The notes under the pieces are model-generated. The model did no database searches. It was not told where the DNA came from and saw only the letters and a program-made list of their open reading frames with translations. A program made the translations under genes and the position numbers. A DNA stretch of 64,000 nucleotides from Pseudomonas sp. C1C7 (GTDB taxonomy: Bacteria; Pseudomonadota; Gammaproteobacteria; Pseudomonadales; Pseudomonadaceae): NCBI RefSeq assembly GCF_013359595.1, contig NZ_JABFMP010000013.1:1-64000 (forward strand), given 5' to 3'. Below are positions 8,641 through 16,770 of the stretch, in pieces (the first letter of the stretch is position 1; every line of letters begins with the position of its first letter).

Positions 8641-10368
8641 TCAGTAGCCGAGCGACAGCCCGGTGTTACGCCGTGGATCGTTGGCGCCGTAATAGCGGTT
8701 CTTGCCGATAGGTTTACCGTCCAGCGAAGGCGCCCCGACGATGATCGCCGCCAGATGGTTGGCATCCTGGGGACCGGCGAACTTGTGGCCCCAGCTTTCG
8801 AGGATCTTCACCGTGTCCGGGCTGGTGGTGAAGGCCTCAAGGTTGGTTTCCTCCGGCAGCCATTGCTGGTGGAAGCGCGGTGCATCGACCGCTTCCTGAA
8901 TGTTCATGCCGTAGTCGATCACGTTGAGCATGGTCAGCAGGGTCGCGGTGATGATGCGACTGCCGCCGGGGGTGCCGACGACCATCACCACTTTGCCGTC
9001 CTTGGTCACGATGGTCGGGCTCATGGACGACAGCGGCGCCTTGCCGGGCGCGATCGCGTTGGCTTCGCCCTGCACCAGGCCGTACATGTTCGGCACGCCG
9101 ACCTTGGAGGTGAAATCGTCCATTTCGTCGTTGAGGATGACCCCGGTCTTGCTGGCCATGACCCCGGCACCGAACCAGTCGTTGAGGGTGTAGGTCACCG
9201 ACACCGCGTTGCCCCACTTGTCGACGATGGAATAGTGGGTGGTGTTGCTGCCTTCATGGGGCGCCACGCCGGGCTTGAGCTCCTTGGAGTTGCCGGCTTT
9301 CTGCGGGTCGATCGCTTCACGCAGCTTGGTCGCGTAGTTTTTGTCGAGCAGGTGGGCAATCGGGTTTTTCACGAAATCCGGGTCGCCCAGGTAGCTGTTG
9401 CGGTCGACATAGGCGTGACGCATCGCTTCGATCTGGTAGTGCATGCCCTGGGCCGAGTGATAACCCAGATCCTTCATCGGATAGCCTTCGAGGATGTTCA
9501 TGATCTGGCAGATCACCACGCCACCGGAGCTGGGCGGCGGGGCCGAGACCACGTGATAGCCGCGGTAGTCGCACTCGATGGGCGCCAGTTCCCGGGTCTT
9601 GTATTTGTCCAGGTCGGCCTGGGTGATGATGCCCTTGTTGGCCTGGCTGGAGGTGACGATGGCGTCGGCCACCCATCCTTTGTAGAAGCCGTCGGCGCCC
9701 TTCTCGGAAATGGTCCGCAGGGTTTTCGCCAGGTCTTTCTGCACCAGTTTCTGCCCGACCTGCATCGGCTCGCCGTTGCTCAGGAAAATCGAGCCGGAAT
9801 CCTTCATGTCCTTCTTGAACACGTCGGTGGCGTATTCCAGCAGATCGACGTCGCCCTGTTCCAGCACAAAGCCGTCTTCGGCGAGTTTGATTGCCGGCGC
9901 AATCACGTCCTTGCGCGGCTTGGTGCCGTACTTGCTCAGGGCCAGTTCCATGCCGGACACGGTGCCCGGCACGCCGACGGCCAGGTGGCCGCGGGTACTC
10001 AGGTCCGGAACGACGTTGCCGTCCTTGTCCAGGTACATGTTGGCGGTGGCGGCCAGCGGGGCTTTTTCCCGGAAGTCGAGGAAGGTCTTGCGCCCGTCCG
10101 CCAATTGAATGGTCATGAATCCGCCGCCCCCCAGGTTACCCGCCGCCGGGTACACCACGGCCAGCGCATAGCCCACCGCGACCGCGGCATCGACGGCGTT
10201 GCCGCCGCTCTTGAGCACATCCACGCCGACGTGACTGGCCAGATGCTGGGCGGTGACCACCATGCCGTTTTCGGCGGCGACCGGGGCGACGGAGGCGGCA
10301 TGGGCCGTCAGGCAACTGAGCGCCAACGAGGTCGCAATCAGCGTTTTGGCAAAAGGTTCGTACTTCAT
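8641..10368 (-). CDS. ggt: Gamma-glutamyltransferase, periplasmic
   Basis: The 575-residue Ntn-hydrolase precursor has a signal peptide (about residues 1-24, ending AHA). It self-cleaves before the catalytic threonine, here T376 in EGSNTTHYSIVD, giving large and small subunits. Further signatures are GGGGFMTIQL (79-88) and PLSSMSPTIV, GTPGGSRI in the small subunit. It transfers or hydrolyses the gamma-glutamyl group of glutathione and gamma-glutamyl amides in the periplasm. The ATG at 10368 sits behind AAGAGA. Its own promoter probably lies in the 141-base gap shared with the divergent DNA methyltransferase gene. Confidence 0.96.
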   Translation of the reverse strand: MKYEPFAKTLIATSLALSCLTAHAASVAPVAAENGMVVTAQHLASHVGVDVLKSGGNAVDAAVAVGYALAVVYPAAGNLGGGGFMTIQLADGRKTFLDFREKAPLAATANMYLDKDGNVVPDLSTRGHLAVGVPGTVSGMELALSKYGTKPRKDVIAPAIKLAEDGFVLEQGDVDLLEYATDVFKKDMKDSGSIFLSNGEPMQVGQKLVQKDLAKTLRTISEKGADGFYKGWVADAIVTSSQANKGIITQADLDKYKTRELAPIECDYRGYHVVSAPPPSSGGVVICQIMNILEGYPMKDLGYHSAQGMHYQIEAMRHAYVDRNSYLGDPDFVKNPIAHLLDKNYATKLREAIDPQKAGNSKELKPGVAPHEGSNTTHYSIVDKWGNAVSVTYTLNDWFGAGVMASKTGVILNDEMDDFTSKVGVPNMYGLVQGEANAIAPGKAPLSSMSPTIVTKDGKVVMVVGTPGGSRIITATLLTMLNVIDYGMNIQEAVDAPRFHQQWLPEETNLEAFTTSPDTVKILESWGHKFAGPQDANHLAAIIVGAPSLDGKPIGKNRYYGANDPRRNTGLSLGY

Positions 10369-10509
10369 GAGTCGGTCTCTTGTTGTTTTAGGGCCCTGCG
10401 TTTGAGGGAAGCTTCAAGCAGTACGAAGTATGGTCAAGATTGCGTTTTGCGCCTCCCGGACGACGCAGTATCCTTAACGCCTGTTCAACAATCCGGCGCG
10501 GCATTTGGC

Positions 10510-11031
10510 ATGACTTACACCTGCACCACCCTGGCCTCCCCGGTCGGCGAGTTGAAGCTGGTGGCGAACGGTTCGCGACTGGCGGCCATCCTCTGGGAAA
10601 ACGACAAACCCGGCCGGGTGCGCCTCGGCCCGATGAGCGAAGCGCCGGACAACCCGATCCTGATACGCACCGCCGAACAACTGCGCGAATATTTCGCCGG
10701 GACCCGCGATCGTTTCGAGCTGGAGCTGGATTTCGCCGGAACGGACTTTCAGAAAAAGGTCTGGGCGGCGCTGCTGACCATTCCCTTCGGCGAGACCCGC
10801 AGCTACAGCCAGATCGCCGAACAGATCGGCAACCCGAGCGCGGTGCGGGCGGTGGGCGCGGCGAATGGCCGAAACCCGATTTCCATCATCGCGCCCTGTC
10901 ATCGGGTGATCGGTGCGTCGGGGAAACTGACGGGGTTTGCCGGCGGGCTTGAGGCGAAGGAGTTGTTGCTGACGCTCGAAGGATGCGAACTGAAGGAAAC
11001 CGGCAGAATGGACGATTTATTTTCGACCTGA
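10510..11031 (+). CDS. ogt: Methylated-DNA--[protein]-cysteine S-methyltransferase
   Basis: The 173-residue suicide DNA-repair protein removes O6-alkyl groups from guanine. The acceptor cysteine is C130 in IIAPCHRVIG, preceded by the DNA-binding helix region (YSQIAEQIGNPSAVRAVGAANG, about 99-120), and the N-terminal RNase-H-like domain is present. No AraC or HhH domain is fused, so it is the Ogt-type constitutive form rather than Ada. The ATG at 10510 was chosen because the conserved domain begins almost immediately after it. Open frame continues upstream but only antisense to ggt. Confidence 0.93.
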   Translation: MTYTCTTLASPVGELKLVANGSRLAAILWENDKPGRVRLGPMSEAPDNPILIRTAEQLREYFAGTRDRFELELDFAGTDFQKKVWAALLTIPFGETRSYSQIAEQIGNPSAVRAVGAANGRNPISIIAPCHRVIGASGKLTGFAGGLEAKELLLTLEGCELKETGRMDDLFST

Positions 11032-11040
11032 CCCGGTCGG

Positions 11041-11125
11041 TGTAGGAGCTGCCGAAGGCTGCGATCTTTTGATCTTGCCTTTAAAAATCAAAATCAAAAG
11101 GTCGCAGCCTTCGGCAGCTCCTACA
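11041..11125. repeat. REPIN with GTAGGAGCTGCCGAAGG-type stem
   Basis: TGTAGGAGCTGCCGAAGGCT (11041-11060, continuing GCGATCTTTTGAT) pairs with the complementary arm ending at 11125. The arms match except for one position near the loop. It separates ogt from the convergent hemerythrin gene and can fold from either transcript, so it may serve as a two-way end. Confidence 0.85.
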
Positions 11126-11136
11126 TGGGTACGGGG

Positions 11137-11583
11137 TCAGGCTGTCGAGGCGAGCTGCGACTTGAATTCCTTGAGGTACTGAGTCGCCAGCGTCTCTTTC
11201 TGCTTATCGTCGAGCAGCTTGCCCGCCATCTGGAAGAACTTCTGCTCTTCTTCCTCAAGGTGATGGTGGACTTTGTCCGCCAGCTTCTTCGCGGTCGCCA
11301 GCCACGCCGGGCTGGACATTTCAGTCTCGTCCAGTTCCTCCATCATTTCGTCCATTTCGTGATGCTCGGCAATCGCGTGGCGACTGAGGTCGACACCGTT
11401 GTCGAATTCCATCAACGGAATGTAGAAATGCCGCTCCTCAGCGGTTTCGTGAGCCTGCAGCTCGGACTTGAGCTGCTTGTAGGCCTCGACCCGTTCCGGC
11501 GTATCGCCGCTGGTACGGATCAATGCCTTGGAATAGGAGCGCTGACGATCATGGCTTTCGCGCAGGGCTTCGAAGATGTTCAC
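11137..11583 (-). CDS. Hemerythrin HHE-domain protein
   Basis: The 148-residue, mostly helical protein has histidine and carboxylate spacing expected for a di-iron hemerythrin-like bundle: H11 in ESHDRQR, H45 and E49 in AHETAEERHFY, H74 in IAEHHEMDEMM, and HHHLEEEEQ near 108-116. Such cytoplasmic proteins bind oxygen or nitric oxide or help repair iron clusters. The ATG at 11583 is clear. It is monocistronic, divergent from an acetyltransferase gene. The family is secure; the physiological role is not visible. Confidence 0.88.
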   Translation of the reverse strand: MNIFEALRESHDRQRSYSKALIRTSGDTPERVEAYKQLKSELQAHETAEERHFYIPLMEFDNGVDLSRHAIAEHHEMDEMMEELDETEMSSPAWLATAKKLADKVHHHLEEEEQKFFQMAGKLLDDKQKETLATQYLKEFKSQLASTA

Positions 11584-11729
11584 GGCGGGTCCTCATCGGT
11601 CGCACTCTGGAATGGCGCGTCTGAATAAATGACATCTGCACGTTGGCGACGGTTCCACCGCTTTTTTGTCGATGGAAGATTCGCGGCGACCACGATAGGC
11701 TGCGGATTCACAGCCATATGGACATAGCC

Positions 11730-12155
11730 ATGACATTGCGAATCGAGTTCACCCCCACTCCCACCGAAGAGGAACGCCTGGCGATCGTCAAACCGCTGCG
11801 CGCCTACAACGCGTCGAAGGCCGACGGTGCGGTTCCCGAGCACGTTGCCCTGCTGGTGCGCGACGAGAACGACCAGATCCTCGGCGGGCTCTATGCGCGA
11901 CTGTTTTATCAGTGGCTGTACATCGACCTGCTGTCGGTGCCGGAACAGGCCCGGGGACAGGGCATGGGCACGCGGCTGATGCAGATGGCGGAGGATCTGG
12001 CGCGGGAGAGAAAGTGCGTTGGACTGTGGCTCGAAACCTTTGAATTCCAGGCGCCGGAGTTCTACAGGAAATGCGGTTACAGCGAGATCGGGCACATCGC
12101 CGATTATCCGCCGGGGCACAGGCATTTCTTCTTCCAGAAGCGCCTGAACTACTGA
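11730..12155 (+). CDS. GNAT-family N-acetyltransferase
   Basis: The 141-residue product has the acetyl-CoA pyrophosphate-binding motif ARGQGMGTRLM (motif A) followed by LWLETFEFQAPEFYRKCGY, typical of GNAT enzymes. Acceptor unknown. Two in-frame ATGs are close: 11718 and 11730; I use 11730 because the fold begins at MTLRIEF, but neither has a strong ribosome-binding site. It is divergent from the hemerythrin-like gene and ends before a REP hairpin. Confidence 0.85.
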   Translation: MTLRIEFTPTPTEEERLAIVKPLRAYNASKADGAVPEHVALLVRDENDQILGGLYARLFYQWLYIDLLSVPEQARGQGMGTRLMQMAEDLARERKCVGLWLETFEFQAPEFYRKCGYSEIGHIADYPPGHRHFFFQKRLNY

Positions 12156-12162
12156 TCTTCTC

Positions 12163-12193
12163 CTGTAGGAGCAGCCTTCGGCAGCTCCTACAG
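12163..12193. repeat. Single perfect REP hairpin
   Basis: CTGTAGGAGCAGCCTTCGGC (12163-12182) continues AGCTCCTACAG. The 10-base outer arms pair perfectly around a smaller inner loop. It lies between convergent genes and probably serves as a bidirectional mRNA end. Confidence 0.8.
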
Positions 12194-12235
12194 GGGGTGT
12201 GGTCGGTCAGGCAGTTCGCGTTATCGTCGGGACGA

Positions 12236-12586
12236 TCAGAGGCACGTGGCAACTGCCGCCAACCGACGCTTAGCCACGAAATCATCCTGCTGCGCGTAGT
12301 AGCTGATTACCGTTCCCGAGGCATCGGTCGTCACGTCCACAAAGGACTCCGCCGAACGGGTGTACACCGTCGTGCCACCCTTCTCCCGAGGTTCCAGGTA
12401 GCCGCTGGCATCCACGCCGAACACCGCTTCGTCCTGCCAGGAAAACTGCACGCACTGGGCCACGACTTTTTCCGGCTTGTCCGAGTTGAGGGTCTTGTAC
12501 GGGGGTTTGCTGCGGGCGTCGCTCATTACCGAGCCTGCGCACCCGGCCAGCATCGTCGCGGCCAGCGCCACCATCAGAATTCGCAT
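12236..12586 (-). CDS. Small lipoprotein of unknown function
   Basis: The 116-residue product begins with a lipoprotein signal peptide: positively charged start, hydrophobic stretch, and lipobox LAGC with the acylated cysteine at residue 16. Residue +2 is Ala, which suggests outer-membrane sorting. The mature part (about 100 residues) contains two further cysteines (VAQCVQFSW and the C-terminal ATCL) that could form a disulphide. I do not recognise a catalytic motif. It is divergent from the next small gene across 90 bases. Confidence 0.75.
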   Translation of the reverse strand: MRILMVALAATMLAGCAGSVMSDARSKPPYKTLNSDKPEKVVAQCVQFSWQDEAVFGVDASGYLEPREKGGTTVYTRSAESFVDVTTDASGTVISYYAQQDDFVAKRRLAAVATCL

Positions 12587-12676
12587 TGCATTCGCTCATC
12601 AGAAAAAAGCGGACTGTATCACTGTGGCGGCCGATATCGTTCTGCTTTACTGAACGGATCTACTGAAGGAGCGATC

Positions 12677-13006
12677 ATGGCAGTCCCCGAAGAACATCAC
12701 GAACGGGCGTTGAGGCGCTTTCTCGATGAACACCCCGACCTGCGCGCCGAACTGGACAACCTCAACCCCCTGCTCGCCCAGGCCAAGGGCGAGACGCTTG
12801 AGCAGTTTCGTGACGAGCGCCTGCATGAAGCGTTCGAGGCCGAAGCCGAGCGCCGTGGCCTGTTCGCCTGGGAGCTGACCCTGCAACTGACCGCCGCGAC
12901 CCCCGAGGAATACGAAACCCAGCGCCGGGAAGTGCACCGGGAAGTGGCGGAAATGGCGCGGATGGATTGGCTGGAGTATTGCGACCTGTACGGGATAAAA
13001 CCCTAG
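12677..13006 (+). CDS. Small acidic helical protein, probably DUF6388
   Basis: The 109-residue cytoplasmic protein has no signal or membrane segment and is rich in Glu, Arg and Leu, with likely amphipathic helices (FLDEHPDLRAELDNLNPLLA, then ERLHEAFEAEAERRGL and REVHREVAEMARMDWLEY). The pattern resembles the Pseudomonas DUF6388 family as I remember it, a tentative assignment. The ATG at 12677 is preceded by AAGGAG at good spacing, and codon use is like the neighbours, so the gene is probably real. No function is known to me. Confidence 0.7.
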   Translation: MAVPEEHHERALRRFLDEHPDLRAELDNLNPLLAQAKGETLEQFRDERLHEAFEAEAERRGLFAWELTLQLTAATPEEYETQRREVHREVAEMARMDWLEYCDLYGIKP

Positions 13007-13040
13007 CCGGGTTCCTGATTTTGCATCGTTCGGGCGGACC

Positions 13041-13109
13041 TCTTCGCGGGCAAGCCTCGCTCCTACGGGTTTTGCGCAGGCCTGTAGGAGCGAGGCTTGC
13101 CCGCGAAGG
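13041..13109. repeat. REPIN, GAGGCTTGCCCGCGAA type
   Basis: TCTTCGCGGGCAAGCCTCGC (13041-13060, continuing TCCTAC) pairs with GTAGGAGCGAGGCTTGCCCG (13084-13103, continuing CGAAG). The spacer is about 17 bases. It lies in the 183-base gap before tusD. Confidence 0.85.
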
Positions 13110-13189
13110 GGCCGGGACAGACAACATCGATTTAGCCGCCCCGCCGATAAAGCTTTATCATGGCTGCAGTTTCGCTGATCGAGTCCGTC

Positions 13190-13582
13190 ATGAAGTTCGC
13201 CATTGCCGTGTTTTCCGCCGCCCATGCGCCCTCCTCGCGCCGCGCCTTGCAGTTCGCCCAGGCAGCGCTTGCCGGCGGGCATGAGATTGTCCGGCTGTTT
13301 TTCTATCAGGATGGCGTCTACAACGCGTCCAGCAGCGTGGTCACGCCCCAGGACGAGCTGGACTTGCCCAAACAATGGCGCGCCCTCATCGACCATCATC
13401 AACTCGACGGCGTGGTCTGCATCGCCGCCGCCCTGCGTCGTGGCGTGCTGAACGAGGAAGAAGCCCGGCGCTATCAGCGCGAAGCGGTGGCGGTCGACAA
13501 GCCATGGGAGCTCTCCGGTCTCGGCCAGTTGCATGACGCGGTGCAGGATGCCGACCGCCTGATCTGTTTTGGAGGCGCGTGA
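13190..13582 (+). CDS. tusD: Sulfurtransferase subunit TusD
   Basis: The 130-residue DsrE-fold protein is part of the TusBCD complex, which passes persulfide sulfur from TusA to TusE for 2-thiouridine formation at tRNA position 34. The active cysteine is C77 in LDGVVCIAAALRRG, with the flanking AFY/RLFFYQDGVY strand typical of TusD. I use the ATG at 13190 (MKFAIAVFS), which matches the usual N terminus, rather than upstream in-frame ATGs. It is first of tusDCBE-trpD2, with tight spacing throughout. Confidence 0.93.
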   Translation: MKFAIAVFSAAHAPSSRRALQFAQAALAGGHEIVRLFFYQDGVYNASSSVVTPQDELDLPKQWRALIDHHQLDGVVCIAAALRRGVLNEEEARRYQREAVAVDKPWELSGLGQLHDAVQDADRLICFGGA

Positions 13583-13583
13583 A

Positions 13584-13946
13584 ATGTCCAGATCCCTGTT
13601 GATCATCAGCCGCCAGGCGCCGTGGTCCGGCACCTCTGCCCGGGAAGCGCTGGACATCGTGCTGGCCGGCGGCGCCTTCGATCTGCCGATCGGCCTGCTG
13701 TTCCTCGATGATGGCGTATTCCAGCTCGCCCCCCGCCAGAACGCCAAGGCCCTGCAACAGAAAGACCTGAGCGCCAACCTTCAGGCCTTGCCGATGTTCG
13801 GTGTCGAGGAACTCTTCGCCTGCGCCGACAGCGTGGCGCAACGCGGCCTGGACCCGAGCGCGCTGTCGCTCGAAGAAGCCCGGGTATTGGCCGCCGCTGA
13901 CATCACCGCCCTCATTGACCGTTACGACCAGGTGATCACCCTCTGA
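13584..13946 (+). CDS. tusC: Sulfurtransferase subunit TusC
   Basis: The 120-residue DsrF-like protein is a structural subunit of the TusBCD heterohexamer. Recognisable features are the start MSRSLLIISRQAPW and the GLLFLDDGVFQL strand-turn shared with TusD-type folds. The ATG at 13584 lies behind GGAGG, one base after the tusD stop; it also overlaps the tusB start (last base of its stop). No catalytic cysteine is expected. Confidence 0.92.
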   Translation: MSRSLLIISRQAPWSGTSAREALDIVLAGGAFDLPIGLLFLDDGVFQLAPRQNAKALQQKDLSANLQALPMFGVEELFACADSVAQRGLDPSALSLEEARVLAAADITALIDRYDQVITL

Positions 13947-14239
13947 TGTCGACTTTGCATGTGTTGTCTCATTCCCCTTTCGGCGACGATCGCCTGGGCA
14001 GTTGCCTGCGGCTGATCGGCGCCGCCGACGCCCTGCTGCTCTCTGGCGACGCGGCCTACGCCTTGCAACCGGGCACCGAGCCGTTCAAGTCCCTCCAAGC
14101 TCGCGGCCTGAAACTCTACGTCCTCGCCGAAGACGCCGAGGCCCGCGCCATCGCGATGCCGGACTGGGCCCGCGCCATCGATTACCCGGCCTTCGTCGAG
14201 CTGTCGATCCACCACGACAAGGTCAACAGCTGGCTATGA
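13946..14239 (+). CDS. tusB: Sulfurtransferase subunit TusB
   Basis: The 97-residue DsrH-like small subunit of TusBCD has the characteristic start MSTLHVLSHSP and the middle ADALLLSGDAAYAL. It begins on the last base of the tusC stop (TGATG) and its own stop overlaps tusE (ATGA), so all four subunits are likely translated in a coupled fashion. Confidence 0.92.
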   Translation: MSTLHVLSHSPFGDDRLGSCLRLIGAADALLLSGDAAYALQPGTEPFKSLQARGLKLYVLAEDAEARAIAMPDWARAIDYPAFVELSIHHDKVNSWL

Positions 14240-14571
14240 AGGTATTGACCGTCGGCGCCCGCGCCATCGAATTGGACAAGGACGGCTTCCTGGTCGAATT
14301 GAGCGATTGGTCGGCTGAAGTCGCCAGCGCCCTGGCGGCCGCCGAAGACATCGAACTGACCCCGGCCCATTGGGAAGTGCTCGAACTGCTGCGCAGTTTC
14401 TACGCCGAATTCCAGCTGTCACCCGCCACGCGCCCGCTGATCAAGTACACCGCCTTGAAGCTCGGCCCGGACAAGGGCAACAGCCTGCACCTGAACCAAC
14501 TGTTCAAAGGCACCCCCGCCAAACTCGCCGCGAAACTGGCGGGCCTTCCCAAACCGACGAATTGCCTATGA
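14236..14571 (+). CDS. tusE: Sulfur-carrier protein TusE (DsrC family)
   Basis: The 111-residue DsrC-like carrier receives persulfide from TusD and delivers it to MnmA. The conserved carrier cysteine is the penultimate residue, C110, in PTNCL, as expected for the flexible C-terminal arm. The central ELTPAHWEVLELLRSFYAEF helix and PLIKYTALKLGPDKGNS are typical. It overlaps tusB and trpD2 by ATGA junctions. Its partner enzyme MnmA is encoded at 35746-36879. Confidence 0.93.
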   Translation: MKVLTVGARAIELDKDGFLVELSDWSAEVASALAAAEDIELTPAHWEVLELLRSFYAEFQLSPATRPLIKYTALKLGPDKGNSLHLNQLFKGTPAKLAAKLAGLPKPTNCL

Positions 14572-15569
14572 CAGACTATCCAGCGCTGACCCTCGAAACG
14601 CCCGCCGAACATCCCTTCGCCCAGTTCGTGCGGATCCTCGGCAAAGGCAAGCGCGGCGCCCGCGACCTGACCCGTGAAGAAGCCCGCGCCGCCATGGGCA
14701 TGGTCCTCGACGAGCAGGTCGAGGCCACCCAACTGGGTGCGTTCCTGATGCTGCTGCGCCACAAGGAAGAAAGCGCCGAGGAAATGGCCGGCTTCACCGA
14801 GGCCCTGCGTGAGCGCTTGCAGGCGCCAGCCCTGAAGGTCGATCTGGACTGGCCGACCTACGCCGGCAAGAAGCGTCATCTACCGTGGTACCTGCTGGCG
14901 GCCAAATGCCTGGCGCAGAACGGCGTGCGGATTTTCATGCACGGCGGCGGCGCGCATACGGCGGGTCGGCTGTACAGCGAGCAATTGCTGGAAACGCTGC
15001 AGATTCCGCTGTGCCGCAACTGGCAGCAGGTGGGTTCGGCCCTGGACAACGGCGGCCTGGCCTTCATGCCGCTGGTGGACTGGGCGCCGCAACTGCAACG
15101 GATGATCGACCTGCGTAATACCCTGGGCCTGCGCTCGCCGATCCACTCCCTGGCGCGGATTCTCAATCCGTTGGGCGCCCGCTGCGGCCTGCAAAGCATT
15201 TTCCACCCCGGCTACCAGGCGGTGCACCGCGAAGCCAGCGGCCTGCTCGGCGACACGGCGATCGTGATCAAGGGCGATGGCGGCGAGATCGAGATCAACC
15301 CGGACGCCGACAGCCATCTGTACGGCACCGCGAACGGCGAAAGCTGGGACGAGGAATGGCCGCAACTGTCGAGCCAGCGCCACGTCAAACCCGCCAGCCT
15401 CGACCCCGAGCACCTCAAGGCTGTATGGCGCGGCGATGTGGTCGACAGCTACCCGCAAATGGCGCTGATCTGCACCATGGCCCTGGCCCTGCGCGGCCTG
15501 GGTCAGCCCCGCGAGCAAGCCTTCGAGACCGCCCAACGCTATTGGGATGCGCGAGACAAATCGATTTAA
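14568..15569 (+). CDS. ybiB: TrpD2/YbiB-type glycosyltransferase-fold protein
   Basis: The 333-residue product has the anthranilate-phosphoribosyltransferase fold: helical N domain (FVRILGKGKRGARDLTREEA) and a core with MHGGGAHTAGRLYSE, LRSPIHSLARILNPLGARCG and HPGYQAVHREA. It lacks the exact TrpD glycine-rich phosphoribosyl-binding sequence, as in YbiB/TrpD2, which in E. coli binds nucleic acid rather than making tryptophan. Translation starts inside tusE (ATGA overlap), so it is part of the tus operon here. The coupling to tRNA thiolation is suggestive but its function is not established. Confidence 0.8.
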   Translation: MTDYPALTLETPAEHPFAQFVRILGKGKRGARDLTREEARAAMGMVLDEQVEATQLGAFLMLLRHKEESAEEMAGFTEALRERLQAPALKVDLDWPTYAGKKRHLPWYLLAAKCLAQNGVRIFMHGGGAHTAGRLYSEQLLETLQIPLCRNWQQVGSALDNGGLAFMPLVDWAPQLQRMIDLRNTLGLRSPIHSLARILNPLGARCGLQSIFHPGYQAVHREASGLLGDTAIVIKGDGGEIEINPDADSHLYGTANGESWDEEWPQLSSQRHVKPASLDPEHLKAVWRGDVVDSYPQMALICTMALALRGLGQPREQAFETAQRYWDARDKSI

Positions 15570-15659
15570 CCGATAGTTACTCTTCGATCTTTGCGCTTTT
15601 TTATCGAACCTATTTCACTAGACTCTTCTCCAACGCTTATTGGTTGAGGAGTCTTGAAC

Positions 15660-16661
15660 ATGGGTTTGCTAGTCGAAGGTCAATGGCAGGACAAGTGGTA
15701 CGAAAGCAGCAAGGACGGCGCGTTCCAGCGTGAACAGGCGCAGCGGCGCAACTGGGTGACCGCTGACGGCCAGCCGGGACCGAGCGGTGTCGGTGGCTTT
15801 GCCGCCGAAGCCGGGCGCTACCACCTCTATGTTTCCCTGGCCTGTCCGTGGGCCCATCGCACGCTGATCCTGCGCAAGCTCAAGGGGCTGGAAAGCCTGA
15901 TCGATGTGTCGGTGGTCAGCTGGCTGATGCTGGAAAACGGCTGGACCTTCGACAAGACCCTGGGCTCCACCGGCGACAAGCTCGACAACTTCCAGTTCAT
16001 GCACCAGCGCTACACCGCCGACACCGCCGACTACACCGGTCGCGTAACCGTGCCGGTACTTTGGGACAAGCAGCACAAGCGCATCGTCAGCAATGAATCG
16101 GCGGAAATCATCCGCATGTTCAACAGCGCCTTCGATGACCTGACCGGCAACGATCTGGACTTCTATCCGCAACCGCTGCGGGCCGAGATTGACGCGCTGA
16201 ACGAGCGCATTTATCCGGCAGTGAACAACGGCGTGTACCGCGCCGGGTTCGCCACCTCGCAGCAGGCTTACGAAGAGGCCTTCGATGACGTGTTTGCCGA
16301 GCTGGATCATCTGGAAACGCTGCTGGGTGCCAATCGTTACCTGGCAGGTGAATACCTGACTGAAGCGGACATCCGCCTGTTCACCACGATGATTCGCTTC
16401 GACGCGGTGTACCACGGGCACTTCAAGTGCAATCTGCGACGCATCGCCGATTATCCGAACCTGTCGAACTGGCTGCGAGAGATGTATCAGTGGCCGGGGA
16501 TCGCCGAGACAGTGGACTTCACCCACATCAAGAACCACTACTACGGCAGTCACAAGACCATCAACCCGACGGGTGTGGTGCCGAAAGGGCCGGAGCAGGA
16601 TTTCACCGTGGCCCATGATCGGGATCGATTGAATGGGAAAGGGGTCTGGAATCGGGGCTGA
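15660..16661 (+). CDS. yqjG: Glutathionyl-hydroquinone reductase-like GST (Xi class)
   Basis: The 333-residue protein belongs to the YqjG/PcpF group: catalytic C62 in SLACPWAHRTLILRKLKGLE, a long N-terminal extension before the thioredoxin-like domain, then an all-helical GST domain with LAGEYLTEADIRLFTTMIRFD and a C-terminal HIKNHYYGSHKTINPTG block. Members reduce glutathionyl-hydroquinones using glutathione. I start at ATG 15660, 8 bases after GAGGAG; a TTG at 15654 is too near that site. A TAGACT -10-like element lies at 15619-15624 upstream. Confidence 0.93.
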   Translation: MGLLVEGQWQDKWYESSKDGAFQREQAQRRNWVTADGQPGPSGVGGFAAEAGRYHLYVSLACPWAHRTLILRKLKGLESLIDVSVVSWLMLENGWTFDKTLGSTGDKLDNFQFMHQRYTADTADYTGRVTVPVLWDKQHKRIVSNESAEIIRMFNSAFDDLTGNDLDFYPQPLRAEIDALNERIYPAVNNGVYRAGFATSQQAYEEAFDDVFAELDHLETLLGANRYLAGEYLTEADIRLFTTMIRFDAVYHGHFKCNLRRIADYPNLSNWLREMYQWPGIAETVDFTHIKNHYYGSHKTINPTGVVPKGPEQDFTVAHDRDRLNGKGVWNRG

Positions 16662-16673
16662 CAGCCCAAAAGC

Positions 16674-16751
16674 AAAAGATCGCAGCCTTCGGCTGCTCCT
16701 ACAGGGTGTACACCTTACCCATGCAGGAGCTGCCGAAGGCTGCGATCTTTT
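16674..16751. repeat. REPIN between convergent yqjG and cysG
   Basis: AAAAGATCGCAGCCTTCGGC near 16674 and GCCGAAGGCTGCGATCTTTT ending at 16751 are inverse copies. Between them the left unit completes TGCTCCTACAGG and the right begins TGCAGGAGC. The element can mark the end of both transcripts. Confidence 0.85.
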
Positions 16752-16770
16752 CCAACAGGCAACAAATGAC

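Noticed and set aside
13041..13109. Spaced palindromes as a CRISPR array
   Set aside because: There are only two inverted units and no regular direct repeats with spacers; they are REP elements.
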